DNA of 64,000 nucleotides from an uncultured Campylobacter sp. (GTDB lineage: Bacteria; Campylobacterota; Campylobacteria; Campylobacterales; Campylobacteraceae): contig NZ_CAUQKJ010000009.1 in NCBI RefSeq assembly GCF_963518785.1, forward strand, positions 41,407-105,406, in the 5' to 3' direction. The translations under genes and the position numbers were made by a program. The notes beneath the pieces are model-generated. The model ran no database searches, was not told the DNA's origin, and saw only the letters and a list, made by a program, of their open reading frames with translations. Of this stretch, positions 16,980 through 26,141 are shown one piece after another. Numbering within the stretch: the stretch's first letter is position 1; every line of letters begins with the position of its first letter.

Positions 16980-18113
16980 TCAAATTCTTACTAAAATTTC
17001 CCTAACGTCTAAAAATATGCGCGAGAGCCCGTAAATTTGAACTTTGGCGGCTCTTATCTCATCCGTGACGATGATCGGCGAGAGCGAGCCCGCAGCGCAC
17101 AGGGCGGCGCGAGCTTTATTTTGGCGCGCAAGACTCGGCGGATTTTTTAGCATTTCGGATACGCTTTTGAAATTTGATCTTGAAATTTCGTTAAATTTCG
17201 CCAGGCTTAAAATTTTAATCTCCCCTTTATCGCTGCAAAAGATTTCGCACTCTCGCTCCACGCTAAACTTCACGTTTTCGCGCGTAAAATGCGAGCCAAA
17301 TAGCACAAACGAAGGCACTACCTCGCCGTCAAATTTAATCCATGCGCGCAGCAGGCGGTAGTTTAAAAATCGATCGCGCAGCACGCTAAATTTAACTCCT
17401 TTTCTTTCGAGCGAGCAAAGCTTTTTGTAAAATTTCAACTTCTCCTCTACCGAAGCGGGCAGGATTTGCCGATCTATTGGCGACATTAGTTCGTAAATTT
17501 CGGCACCTTGGGCTAAATTTTGCTTCAAATCCGTCGTCAAACTTCCGCCGAAATCCCGCTCGGTCTTTCGCTGATCATTCTGCTGTGCCGCGAGAGCATA
17601 GATACAGCCGCAGTAGTTTTGATGATACAGCGCATCCTTTTTCGCAAGCGCAAACTGCTCGTTCGTGCCGCCGTTTTTACGAAAATCGGGCGCGATAAAC
17701 TCCAGCCCATAGCGCTCGCAGATACGTTGCAGCGAGCTGCAAAGCTGAGATTGAGATTTTTTGGGACTCATTAAAAGAGTCGTAGTGATTTTGCGCTCGC
17801 CTAGGCTTAACGCGAGCTCGGCCGTTTTTTGCATGCGGAAATCAAAGCAAAACTCGCAGCGCGCGCCCTTTTCGGGCTCGTTTTCAAGCCCGCGCGCACC
17901 CTGTAGCCAGCCCTGAAAATCATACTCGCCCGGGATAAATTTAATCCCCAAATTTTCGCAAACCCGCTTTGAGTCGTGCATTCTAAGAACGTATTCGCCG
18001 TAGGGGTGGATGTTTGGATCGTAGAAATAGCCTATTAGCGGCTCTTGCGTGAGCTCTTTTAAGCGACGCAAAAAATAATCGCAATCGACCGAGCAGCAGA
18101 TGTGAACCAGCAA
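16980..18113 (-). CDS. queH: epoxyqueuosine reductase QueH
   Basis: QueH reduces epoxyqueuosine to queuosine in tRNA, replacing the unrelated QueG. The N-terminus MLVHICCSVDC gives the Cys-Cys plus Cys cluster (residues 6, 7, 11), and GARCEFCFDFRM supplies the second cysteine pair, both typical of the DUF208 family. After about residue 215 there is a C-terminal extension seen in Campylobacter homologues that I cannot assign. The start is TTG, supported by AAAGGG 7 bases upstream. It is divergent from the DUF748 gene. Confidence 0.85.
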   Translation of the reverse strand: MLVHICCSVDCDYFLRRLKELTQEPLIGYFYDPNIHPYGEYVLRMHDSKRVCENLGIKFIPGEYDFQGWLQGARGLENEPEKGARCEFCFDFRMQKTAELALSLGERKITTTLLMSPKKSQSQLCSSLQRICERYGLEFIAPDFRKNGGTNEQFALAKKDALYHQNYCGCIYALAAQQNDQRKTERDFGGSLTTDLKQNLAQGAEIYELMSPIDRQILPASVEEKLKFYKKLCSLERKGVKFSVLRDRFLNYRLLRAWIKFDGEVVPSFVLFGSHFTRENVKFSVERECEIFCSDKGEIKILSLAKFNEISRSNFKSVSEMLKNPPSLARQNKARAALCAAGSLSPIIVTDEIRAAKVQIYGLSRIFLDVREILVRI

Positions 18114-18142
18114 ATTTTAACCCTTTGCACGAAATTTTTGGA

Positions 18143-18148
18143 TATAAT
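18143..18148 (+). promoter_or_regulatory. -10 element for the DUF748 gene
   Basis: TATAAT in the divergent gap with queH. It lies downstream of an ATG at 18125 but about 30 bases upstream of the ATG at 18179, so it supports the later start. Confidence 0.5.
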
Positions 18149-18178
18149 TTTACGCTATCAAAATTAATGAGCGGAAAA

Positions 18179-21100
18179 ATGAAAAATTTTTTTATAAAAC
18201 ACTGGCGTAAGTTTGCTTGCGGCGTAGGTGGATTTGCGCTATTTTACGTGCTCGCGGGCTTTTTCGGCGTGCCGCTTTTTATCGAAAAAGCGCTGCCTAA
18301 AATTTTAGAGGGCAGAGCAAGCTTTAGCGTGCAGGATGCTAAATTTAACCCCTTTACCTACGAGCTAAACGTCACCAAGCCGGAGCTTAGCACCTTTAAA
18401 CCGCTGTTTAGCGCCGATGAGATAAATTTAAAAATCGGTTTTTCAAAGCTTTTTAAAAAGACTCTCGCGGTAGAAATTTTGCATCTCAAATCCCCTAAAT
18501 TTCAAGTCGAGCGCGAGCAAAACGGTACCTTCAATTTCGAGCCGCTAATTTCGGAGCAAAAGAGCGAAAGCAAGGATGAAAACTCCAGCTTCAACGTCAC
18601 GCTGAATAATTTTAAGATCGAGCGCGGCTCTCTGGGCTACATCGATAACTCCCTGAAAAGGCCGTTTTCGCTCATCTCGACCGATCTGAATTACGAGATA
18701 AATGGCTTAAATTTAAAGGACGAAACGATCGGCGAGCACGATCTAAGCGCGGTTTCGCGCACATACGACTCGTTAAGCTTCGATGGAGCCATCGATCTGG
18801 CGCCTCTGCGCTTGCACGGCAAAATAGATCTTAAACGGCTGAAAATCGATCCGTTTTGGCTATCATACCTCGATCCTAGCGGTGTGCGGTTTAAAAACGG
18901 CTTCCTTTCCGCCACGCTGAATTACCGATTGAGCCTCGATGAAAATATAAAATTTGCGCTTGAAAACTCAAAGCTCGAGCTGCAAAGCCTAGAAATTTTG
19001 CAAGGTCAAAGCTTAATTTCTCTTGGCTCGCTAAAAATCCCGAGCTTTGAGCTGAATACGGACGTTTCGAATGAAATTTCAGGCGCAGTAATGATTCCGC
19101 AAGTGCTAGTTTCGGGCGCAAAATACGATATGAACGAAACCAAAATTTCCACGGGCTCTGAGGGCGCGCGGGTCGCGGATTTTGCGCTAGATTTTAATAA
19201 AACGGGGGCAAACTTGCGGCTAAACTCCGCCGTAAAAAGCGTAGATCTAAACCGCTCAAGCTTTGCAAACCCGCAAATTTCGGTCGTCTCAAACGATACT
19301 AAAATCACGGAAAATTTCTTGAAATTTAACGCCGAAGGTAACGAAACAGCCCTTCACACGGGTTTTGGCGCCTTTAGTATCGCGGATACGCAGATTACGC
19401 TAGCGCGCAGCGATAAAATTTCGATCGCCGCAACCGAGCTGGGCGCGTTTAGCTACGACAAAGAGGGCGCGCAAAACGGCGTAAGCCTGGAGTTCGCTAA
19501 AATTTCAAACTCCAAAATCGCAAACAAAAACGGAATTTTTAGCGGATTTGAAAGCTTCGGCGTGCAAGGGGTTAAATTTAACGTCGCGGATCTAAATCTT
19601 GGCGTGGATAAAATTTTGCTAAACGAGCCGTTTTTCAACTCGGAAGTGGGCGTTAACGGCGCCAAAAGCATAAACGATCTGGCGATCTTAAGCGCGATCT
19701 CTAAAAATCACGCGAGCTTTAAAAAAACGGCGAGCGCGGGCGACACAAACCCGGCGGATGTAAATTCTACGGCAAGCGGCGCAAATTTAAATTCTAAAAA
19801 GCCCTCCAAAAGCCCCGCTTTAAAATTTAAGATCGGCGAAGCCTCCGTAACGGGCGCACAGGCTAAGATCGGCGAGAGCTTTATCGTTAAAAACAACGTG
19901 CACGAGATCAAGGATTTCAGCGCCACGCTAAGCGGGCTAAGCTCGAATTTCGCCGAGCCTTTCGGTATCAAAGCAAGCCTTATCGCGAGCGAAATCACGG
20001 CTAGTGCGGACGGCAAGGTCAGCATCGCGCCGCTTAACGTAGGCGCGAGCTTTAGCCTAAAGGTGCCGAACTTGGGCGTTTTTAACAGATATGTGGCGGA
20101 ATTTATCACGGGCTCCATCGCCGGCGAGCTCGCTACGCAAGGGCAGCTGAAACTTTCAAACGCCTTCTCGCTCGAAGCGGGGCTATCGGGCAAGGGCTTG
20201 GCGTTAAGCTCGGGCAGGGATAAAATTTTCTCCCTTGCATCGCTAAATGTCGCGCAAATCGCGCTGAGCCCAAACTCCCTCACGCTAAATAAGATCGCTC
20301 TTGGCTCGCCCGCAGCAAATATCTCGCTAAATAAAGACAGACGTTTAAATTTAACTTCGCTGATAAAGCCCGCTGCGCAGGCAAAGCAGGCCGCAAAGCC
20401 CGCCCAAGCTGCGCCTAGCAAATCCGTAAAAAGCAAGGCAAACTTTGCGTGGAGCGTAAAAAATATCTCGCTTAGTGGCGGAAGTTTAAATTTCACCGAC
20501 GAGAGCCTAGCAGCGCCCTTTAAACTGCGCATCAGCGATATGAAGGCAAGCATCAGCGAGATCAGTCCGAAGCGGGCGGCGGATATTAAGTTTAGTTCGC
20601 TCGTAAGCGGAAGCGGGTTAGCGAGCATCACGGCGCGCGCCTATCCGATGGATTTTAAACGCAAAAGCGATATAAACGTCGTTTTAAAGGATATCCCGCT
20701 TGCGCCCGCATCGCCCTATACCGCCAAATATATCGGCAACGAAATCGCAGGCGGCAAGTTAAATTTAAAACTTGCCTACAAAATCGATGACGGCAAGCTA
20801 AATGCAAGCAATGATCTAAATTTGGACCGCTTCGAGCTTGGCAAAGAGGTGCAGAGTAAGGACGCGCTGAGCCTTCCGATCGGGCTAGTCGTGTCGATCC
20901 TAAAGGACAGCGATGATCAGATCGATCTTAGCCTACCTCTAAGCGGCACGCTGAGCGATCCGAAATTTAGCTACGGCGCGCTCGTTTGGGGCGCGGTCAA
21001 AAAGCTGCTATCTGACATCGTGTTAAGCCCGTTTAGATTTATGGGAAAGATCGCGGGCGTAGATACGAAAAAGCTGGAAAGTATCGATTTTGAGGCGGCG

Positions 21101-21541
21101 AGCAGCGAAATTTTAATTAGCGAAAACTCTAAAATAGATGATTTAGCCAAGGTCGCAAAAGCCAAGCCCGAACTCAAGATCATCCTAAACTCTGCGTATA
21201 ACGAAAAGCTCGATACTCACGAGTTCCAAAGGCGTTCGCTTCAAAACACGCTTACGCTGATGTCAAATAAACAGGGGCTCTCTACGGATGAAGCCATAGC
21301 GGCGCTTAAGATCAAATACGGCATCAAAGCTAGCGGCGATGAGGCGATGGAGGAGCTGATAAGCGCGCAGAAATTTACTCGTTCGCGTCTTGATGAGCTA
21401 GCCCTTGCCAGGGCGGCCGCCGTGCAATCGGCACTAGTGCAGCGCGGCGTAAGCGCCTCTCGCATAGAGATCAAAAAACCGAGCGAAGCGGAGCTTAAAC
21501 GAAACAGTTTTATCCCGCTAAACCTGGGTCTTGAAAAATAG
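18179..21541 (+). CDS. DUF748 / AsmA-like inner-membrane anchored protein
   Basis: A very long periplasmic protein (1120 residues from this start) with one N-terminal membrane segment (about 12-32). The rest is repetitive beta-rich sequence typical of DUF748/AsmA-like proteins, now thought to form bridge-like grooves moving phospholipids between the membranes (family knowledge). Ala/Lys/Pro-rich linkers lie around 520-560 and 730-760. The C-terminal 180 residues (LDSIDFEAAS-like to ILNSAYN) are the conserved DUF748 end. ATG at 18179 is preferred over 18125 because the -10 lies between them. Substrate unknown. Confidence 0.8.
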   Translation: MKNFFIKHWRKFACGVGGFALFYVLAGFFGVPLFIEKALPKILEGRASFSVQDAKFNPFTYELNVTKPELSTFKPLFSADEINLKIGFSKLFKKTLAVEILHLKSPKFQVEREQNGTFNFEPLISEQKSESKDENSSFNVTLNNFKIERGSLGYIDNSLKRPFSLISTDLNYEINGLNLKDETIGEHDLSAVSRTYDSLSFDGAIDLAPLRLHGKIDLKRLKIDPFWLSYLDPSGVRFKNGFLSATLNYRLSLDENIKFALENSKLELQSLEILQGQSLISLGSLKIPSFELNTDVSNEISGAVMIPQVLVSGAKYDMNETKISTGSEGARVADFALDFNKTGANLRLNSAVKSVDLNRSSFANPQISVVSNDTKITENFLKFNAEGNETALHTGFGAFSIADTQITLARSDKISIAATELGAFSYDKEGAQNGVSLEFAKISNSKIANKNGIFSGFESFGVQGVKFNVADLNLGVDKILLNEPFFNSEVGVNGAKSINDLAILSAISKNHASFKKTASAGDTNPADVNSTASGANLNSKKPSKSPALKFKIGEASVTGAQAKIGESFIVKNNVHEIKDFSATLSGLSSNFAEPFGIKASLIASEITASADGKVSIAPLNVGASFSLKVPNLGVFNRYVAEFITGSIAGELATQGQLKLSNAFSLEAGLSGKGLALSSGRDKIFSLASLNVAQIALSPNSLTLNKIALGSPAANISLNKDRRLNLTSLIKPAAQAKQAAKPAQAAPSKSVKSKANFAWSVKNISLSGGSLNFTDESLAAPFKLRISDMKASISEISPKRAADIKFSSLVSGSGLASITARAYPMDFKRKSDINVVLKDIPLAPASPYTAKYIGNEIAGGKLNLKLAYKIDDGKLNASNDLNLDRFELGKEVQSKDALSLPIGLVVSILKDSDDQIDLSLPLSGTLSDPKFSYGALVWGAVKKLLSDIVLSPFRFMGKIAGVDTKKLESIDFEAASSEILISENSKIDDLAKVAKAKPELKIILNSAYNEKLDTHEFQRRSLQNTLTLMSNKQGLSTDEAIAALKIKYGIKASGDEAMEELISAQKFTRSRLDELALARAAAVQSALVQRGVSASRIEIKKPSEAELKRNSFIPLNLGLEK

Positions 21542-21558
21542 CGTAAGCAAAATTTGGC

Positions 21559-21564
21559 TATACT
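21559..21564 (+). promoter_or_regulatory. possible -10 for dapB
   Basis: TATACT, 27 bases before the dapB ATG in a 50-base gap; a near-consensus -10. An AAAGGA ribosome site follows. Confidence 0.35.
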
Positions 21565-21591
21565 AAGCGGACTAAATTTAAAGGAACGGCG

Positions 21592-22353
21592 ATGATAAAT
21601 ATAGGAATTCACGGCGGAAGCGGCAGAATGGGTACGATGATCTACGAGTGCCTGAAAAATTTCGATCAGGCACGAGCAAGCGTAATCTACACGATTGCGC
21701 CGCTTGATTATACGCCGAACTGCGCCGCAAGCCGCAGCTACGACGAGCTTTTTAGCGGCTGCGACGTCGTGATAGACTTCACGATCCGAGACGGCGCAAT
21801 AAATTTAATGGAATTTGCGCTTTCGCATCCAAAGCCGCTTTGCATCGGCACGACGGCTCTGGGCGATGAGGGCGAGCGGCTACTGCGCGAATGCGGCGCA
21901 AAAATGCCCGTGCTGCACGCTACGAATATGAGCCTGGGCGTCGCGGTGCTAAACAAGCTCGTAGCGCTTGCTAGCAGGAGCCTGCGCGATTTTGACTGCG
22001 AAATTTTAGAGATGCACCACCGCCACAAAAAAGACGCCCCGAGCGGCACGGCGATAAGCCTTGCGGAGAGTGCCGCAAGCGCGCGCGGGCTAAGCTTGAA
22101 AGACGTGCGCGTAAGCGGTCGCGACGGGCTCATCGGCGAGCGTGGCAAGGACGAGATCGCCGTGATGTCGCTGCGCGGCGGTGACATCGTCGGGCGCCAC
22201 ACCGTGGGATTTTACGGCGAGGGCGAGTTCGTCGAGCTAAATCACACGGCGACTTCGCGCGCGACTTTTGCCAGAGGCGCGATAAAGGCGGCGGTATGGC
22301 TAGCATCGCAAAATAGCGGGCTTTACGGCATAGACGACTGCTTAGGAATCTAG
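21592..22353 (+). CDS. dapB: 4-hydroxy-tetrahydrodipicolinate reductase
   Basis: NAD(P)H-dependent step of the lysine/diaminopimelate pathway in the cytoplasm. The 253 residues carry the dinucleotide motif GIHGGSGRMG (4-13), the CIGTTAL segment and the substrate/catalytic motif HHRHKKDAPSGTA (about 142-154). Length is normal. A companion pathway gene, dapF, is about 39 kb away in this window, and murE uses the product. Confidence 0.95.
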   Translation: MINIGIHGGSGRMGTMIYECLKNFDQARASVIYTIAPLDYTPNCAASRSYDELFSGCDVVIDFTIRDGAINLMEFALSHPKPLCIGTTALGDEGERLLRECGAKMPVLHATNMSLGVAVLNKLVALASRSLRDFDCEILEMHHRHKKDAPSGTAISLAESAASARGLSLKDVRVSGRDGLIGERGKDEIAVMSLRGGDIVGRHTVGFYGEGEFVELNHTATSRATFARGAIKAAVWLASQNSGLYGIDDCLGI

Positions 22354-22381
22354 CGTTTGCGGCTAAATTTAAGAGGAAAAA

Positions 22382-22573
22382 ATGCCAACCAAAGATGAAA
22401 TTTTAAATTTTTTGCGCGAGCTAAAACCTGAGCTTGAAAGTTTTGGAATTTACAAAGTCAGATTATTCAGCAGCTATGCCAAAGATGGAGCAAATATCGC
22501 CGAGATGTTTAAAATTTCAGCCGATCTATTTAATAAGGCGTCGGCAAAATGCCGGACGGCGAGCCGTAAATGA
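22382..22573 (+). pseudogene. possible remnant of an MNT-type nucleotidyltransferase
   Basis: A 63-codon frame behind AAGAGG. The first 35 residues follow the pattern of MNT nucleotidyltransferases (antitoxins of HEPN/MNT pairs): helix ILNFLRELKPELESFGI then YKVRLFSSYAKDGA, where the family has GLFGSYARGEA. The glycine is serine and the acidic D-x-D that should follow is missing, so catalysis is unlikely. The rest does not look like the family and no HEPN gene follows. It is wedged between dapB and purF. Alternatively it is an unrelated small protein. Confidence 0.4.
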
Positions 22574-22625
22574 TAAAACAAAATATAGATAAATTTCTAA
22601 AAAATAAAATTTAAGAGGTTAGAAA

Positions 22626-23972
22626 ATGTGCGCAATCGTGGGAGTCATAAATTCCGAAGGTGCGGCTAAAACCGCGTATTACGGGCTTTTTGCCATGCAG
22701 CACCGCGGCCAGGAGGCAAGCGGCATCAGCTCGAGCTTCAACCATCACATCAAAACGATCAAAGCCACGGGGCTCGTGACGGAGGTTTTTAGCCCCGCGA
22801 GTTTTGAAATTTTAAAAGGCAACATCGCGATCGGTCACAACCGCTACGGCACCGCGGGTGCAGATAGTCTAAAGGACGCACAGCCCGTTGCGGGCAACTA
22901 CGCTCTTGGGGAGATCTCTATCGTTCATAACGGAAATTTGATCAACAAAGACGAAATTCGCCACAAGCTCGTAAGCGAGGGGGCGATTTTTCAGTCCGGC
23001 ATGGACACCGAAAACATCCTGCACCTCATCGCCCGTAGCAAGCAGGAGCATCTAAAAGACCGTATCATCGAGGCGCTACAGCAGTGCGTGGGCGCGTACT
23101 CGCTTCTGATTTTAAGCCGTTCAAAGATGTTTGCCGTGCGCGATCGCTACGGAGTGCGTCCGCTCAGCATCGGCAGGCTTAAAGACGGCGGCTACATCGT
23201 CGCGAGCGAGACCTGCGCGTTTGATCTAGTAGGAGCCGAGTTCGTCCGCGACGTAAAGCCCGGCGAGATGGTGATCTTCGAAGAGGGCAAGGATGAGTTT
23301 AGCTCGCTTGAAATTTTAAAAGCCGCGGAGGCTAGAATTTGCGCGTTTGAATACATCTACTTTGCGCGCCCAGACAGCGTCGTAGAGGGCAAAAACGTAT
23401 ATGAGGTTAGAAAAAAACTGGGCGCTGCGCTCGCGCGAAAATGCGGGAGTTTAAAAGCCGATTTCGTCGTGCCCGTGCCCGATAGCGGCGTACCGGCGGC
23501 GCTTGGCTTCGCGCAAGAGAGCAAAATCCCTTTTGAGATGGCGATCGTTCGCAACCACTACATCGGCCGCACTTTCATCGAGCCGACGCAAGAGGTGCGA
23601 AATTTAAAGGTCAAACTCAAGCTAAATCCGATTGGCGCGGCACTGCACGGCAAGAGCGTCGCGGTGATCGACGACAGCATCGTGCGCGGCACCACGAGCA
23701 AAAAGATCGTCGAGCTTCTGCGCCATGCGGGCGCAGCGCGCGTGCATATGTGCATCGCAAGCCCCGAGCTAAAGTATCCCGAGCGCTACGGCATCGACAC
23801 GCCGAGCGTGCGCGAGCTGATCGCCGCGAATATGAGCACGGATGAAATTTGCAAATTTATAGGCGCCGACAGCCTCACGTTTCTTAGCATACCGGAGCTC
23901 GTAGAGGCGCTTGGAAGCGAGCGCAAATACTCGCTCGTAAGCTTCGATGGCGATTATTTCATCAAAGATTAG
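22626..23972 (+). CDS. purF: amidophosphoribosyltransferase
   Basis: First committed step of purine synthesis: PRPP plus glutamine to phosphoribosylamine. The 448 residues open with Met-Cys, so the N-terminal glutamine-amidotransferase nucleophile is Cys2 after Met removal; MQHRGQEASGI and GHNRYGTAG belong to this domain. The PRPP-binding loop DDSIVRGTTSKK is in the C-terminal half. No propeptide precedes Cys2. AAGAGG gives the ribosome site. DUF488 follows after 20 bases. Confidence 0.96.
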   Translation: MCAIVGVINSEGAAKTAYYGLFAMQHRGQEASGISSSFNHHIKTIKATGLVTEVFSPASFEILKGNIAIGHNRYGTAGADSLKDAQPVAGNYALGEISIVHNGNLINKDEIRHKLVSEGAIFQSGMDTENILHLIARSKQEHLKDRIIEALQQCVGAYSLLILSRSKMFAVRDRYGVRPLSIGRLKDGGYIVASETCAFDLVGAEFVRDVKPGEMVIFEEGKDEFSSLEILKAAEARICAFEYIYFARPDSVVEGKNVYEVRKKLGAALARKCGSLKADFVVPVPDSGVPAALGFAQESKIPFEMAIVRNHYIGRTFIEPTQEVRNLKVKLKLNPIGAALHGKSVAVIDDSIVRGTTSKKIVELLRHAGAARVHMCIASPELKYPERYGIDTPSVRELIAANMSTDEICKFIGADSLTFLSIPELVEALGSERKYSLVSFDGDYFIKD

Positions 23973-23992
23973 CGAATTTAAAGGGGCAAACT

Positions 23993-24349
23993 ATGACAAA
24001 ATTTAAGATTAAGCGCGTCTATGAGAGCGCGGAGGAAGAGGATGGATTTCGCGTGCTTTGCGATAGGCTGTGGCCGCGTGGCATAAAAAAAGACACGCTG
24101 GAACTTGATATGTGGGCGAAAGATATAACGCCTAGCACCGAAATACGCAAGCTTTTCGCGCATAAGCCTGAGAATTTCGCCCATTTTAAGGAGCTTTACC
24201 TAGCTGAGCTTGAGCAAAATCCCGCCGTAGCTGAATTTTTGAAAAAGGTTAAAAACGAGCCGGTCGTCACGCTGCTATACGCCGCAAAGGACGAGCACTG
24301 CAACCACGCGATGATTCTGCGTGATTTTCTGCAAAGCAAGGTGCGCTGA
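23993..24349 (+). CDS. DUF488 family protein
   Basis: A 118-residue protein of the DUF488 family, recognised by RVLCDRLWPRGIKKD, W-x-K-D-I-x-P-S near residue 40 and a C-terminal LLYAAKDEHCNHAMILRDFL. Function is not established; members occur next to metabolic genes in many bacteria. AAAGGGG lies 7 bases before the ATG. It follows purF by 20 bases and could be co-transcribed. Confidence 0.85.
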   Translation: MTKFKIKRVYESAEEEDGFRVLCDRLWPRGIKKDTLELDMWAKDITPSTEIRKLFAHKPENFAHFKELYLAELEQNPAVAEFLKKVKNEPVVTLLYAAKDEHCNHAMILRDFLQSKVR

Positions 24350-24820
24350 AATTTTGCGCTCAAAGCGCACTGCTCGTCATAATTTTAAAGCAAATGTAAA
24401 ATCGCCTCGCTCGCCAATCCACTCATAAAACCGATGTGCGAGGCGTAAAATTCAGCGAAGAGGCTTAAGCGGAGTGCTTTTAAAGCCTTGCCAGACGCGA
24501 TTTGAGATAAATTTTCTATCCGGATGTACACTTCGCAGATGCGCAAAACAAACGCTAAATTTTGCGCCAGAGCTTTAAAAAACGCAGAATTTTATAAAAA
24601 GCGAATAAAATTTCAAGGAAAATAACTCGATTTAATATATACGAATTTAAAATTTCATCTATTTTTTAACGCTATTTTTCATAATGCAAGCCAGGAATTT
24701 AAAAAGTGGGCTTAATATAAATTCGCAACAAATCAAATTAATTTCTTACACGCAGCATTTTTAAATTTCATTTAAGGATTTGCCGCTAACATTGCTCGTA
24801 ATTTTTTACAAGGAGAAACA
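24350..24820. other. gene-poor spacer before the Mop gene
   Basis: 471 bp. A short TGCGCT-CAA-AGCGCA hairpin follows the DUF488 stop (24355-24369) without a T-run. A 68-codon minus-strand open stretch is described separately. The second half is AT-rich and presumably contains the Mop gene promoter, which I could not pin down. Confidence 0.5.
24385..24594 (-). pseudogene. coding-like open stretch, 68 codons, no good start
   Basis: Open from stop to stop on the minus strand, with only TTG and GTG as internal start candidates and no clear ribosome site. The translation includes segments such as NLSQIASGKALKALRLSLFA and FYASHIGFMSGLASEAILHLL, which read as amphipathic and hydrophobic helices. 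It could be a gene relic or chance in this codon-like genome. Confidence 0.22.
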
Positions 24821-25246
24821 ATGGCAATCAGTGCTAGAAATCAGCTTCACGTCGTAATCAGCGACGTAAAAATAGGTGCGGTAAATTCGCTAATCACAGC
24901 TAAAACCAGAGGCGGCGACGTGCTAAAAGCGACCGTTACGGTCGATTCTGAAAAAACTTTGGATTTAAAAGCAGGCAAAGAGGCGGTATTTTTATTCAAA
25001 GCCCCGAATGTCATCATTTCAAAGGGAGAAAATGATCTTCGTCTAAGTGCTGCAAATCAACTAAAAGGCAAAATCACCGCCGTTAAAGAGGGCGCAATCA
25101 ATGCTGAAATCGATGTCAGAACCGCAGGCGGTGAGAATCTAAGCGCGATCGTCACAAACGGCTCCGTTAAAAATTTGGCGCTAGCAGTCGGCGACGAAGT
25201 AACCGCGATCATCAAAGCTACTCAAATCATCGTCGGCGTAAAATAA
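24821..25246 (+). CDS. di-domain molybdate-binding Mop protein
   Basis: A 141-residue protein made of two Mop/TOBE domains in tandem (about 1-69 and 70-141). Each starts with SARNQL / SAANQLKG and repeats the pattern I-x-x-V-K-x-G-A-(V/I)-N, then a VTV/IVT strand and a final KA-x-x-(V/I)-I. This is the molbindin architecture: cytoplasmic storage or buffering of molybdate or tungstate. AAGGAG precedes the ATG. No mod transporter genes are adjacent; it stands alone between gene-poor stretches. Confidence 0.88.
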   Translation: MAISARNQLHVVISDVKIGAVNSLITAKTRGGDVLKATVTVDSEKTLDLKAGKEAVFLFKAPNVIISKGENDLRLSAANQLKGKITAVKEGAINAEIDVRTAGGENLSAIVTNGSVKNLALAVGDEVTAIIKATQIIVGVK

Positions 25247-25293
25247 TCCTGCATTGCGCGAAACGATGTGCACGCTTTAAACATCGCAAAATT

Positions 25294-25324
25294 AAGGAGC
25301 GAAATTTTATAAATTCTGCTCCTT
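25294..25324 (+). terminator. possible terminator of the Mop gene
   Basis: AAGGAGC and GCTCCTT flank an inner, partly self-complementary GAAATTTTATAAATTC segment; CTTCAAAAATCTCTTTT follows. It lies 47 bases after the stop. Confidence 0.4.
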
Positions 25325-25797
25325 CTTCAAAAATCTCTTTTGATAAATTAAATTTCGTAGCAGCTCAAATCGCGCTATAAGCGCTCTTTTCTCTCATGCG
25401 CGCAGCTACGCCCCGCGCGACATCCAGCCTCAATCACACCAAGAGCGGTCTTACCCTATTTTACCGCAGTGCACGTTTCGCGCAGGCTTTGCATCTATGC
25501 AGCAGGTAAGCCCACGCGCGAGATATTTATGAAACGCGGGCTCCTCTTCACTCTGCCTACTCGCTTATAGCAATGTGCTTTCATATTTTACGCGCTTGCT
25601 ACGGCGCTACTTTACTCGGTAATGACCGATCACCACACTTTTACAGCGGCAGGCTCGGCATATCTTTTCGCAGCGGCGGTGCGATGTTTTGCAAAATACT
25701 ACGCGATGCGGTAAACTTTAAAATTTAAACTCTCTAAGCGCGACAGAGACCGCTTCGCAAAAACCCAGACCTGATCCAAAGATCACGACACACTTCA

Positions 25798-25811
25798 CCC
25801 CCCCCCCCCCC
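25798..25811. repeat. homopolymer of 14 C (14 G on the minus strand)
   Basis: The only long G/C homopolymer in the window. On the minus strand it is read GTG-GGG-GGG-GGG-GGG-GTG in a frame open for 41 codons (25721-25843). Tracts of this type drive slipped-strand phase variation in Campylobacter, but no long gene surrounds it here. Confidence 0.9.
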
Positions 25812-26141
25812 ACTTTGCCGCTTGCTGCGAAATTTAACCACTCTTACGCAAATAAGACACGATGAGTTTTACGCCGATGACTTCGAGCCGAACGCCCATT
25901 CGTGCCTCCATAGATGACAACATTAGCTAGCCGATGTGCACCTTTTAAATACGCTTGTACCTTGCAAGCAATCAACACTGGCTACGACGAGTGCACGCGC
26001 GTCTTAGTCGAGCCATCCATAGCGTGTTTAGATCCACTTTGAGCTTTTGTCGATCGGTTTGTTAAAAGCGGCAGTTTCGCGGCTAAAATTCGCCCTCGTA
26101 AAATTTCGGCTCGTAGCCGCGGGTAGCGGGCATTTGCTTTG

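Larger units (their letters stand above)
25247..26141. other. 895-bp stretch without a recognisable gene; 14-C homopolymer and decayed frames
   Basis: No full-length ORF on either strand. It holds a hairpin after the Mop gene (25294-25324), a run of 14 C (25798-25811), and on the minus strand several short coding-like pieces in different frames between about 25720 and 26130, for example NVVIYGGTNGR, MGVRLEVIGVKLIVSYLRK and VKCVVIFGSGLGFCEAV. This looks like one or more decayed genes downstream of the oxidoreductase at 26142-26690. Confidence 0.45.

Noticed and set aside
18125..18178. Earlier ATG for the DUF748 gene
   Set aside because: It lies upstream of the apparent -10 at 18143 and has no ribosome site.
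19708..20631. 307-codon open frame on the minus strand
   Set aside because: It lies wholly opposite the DUF748 gene and its translation has the Ser/Leu/Phe bias of an antisense shadow, with no ribosome site.
24625..24650. ModE-like box upstream of the Mop gene
   Set aside because: The TATATACGA half resembles ModE sites but the symmetry is poor and the DNA is AT-rich; chance is likely.
25798..25811. Active phase-variable gene at the 14-C tract
   Set aside because: No long ORF is made in any frame by adding or removing one or two bases, so a working on/off gene is not supported, though decay is.
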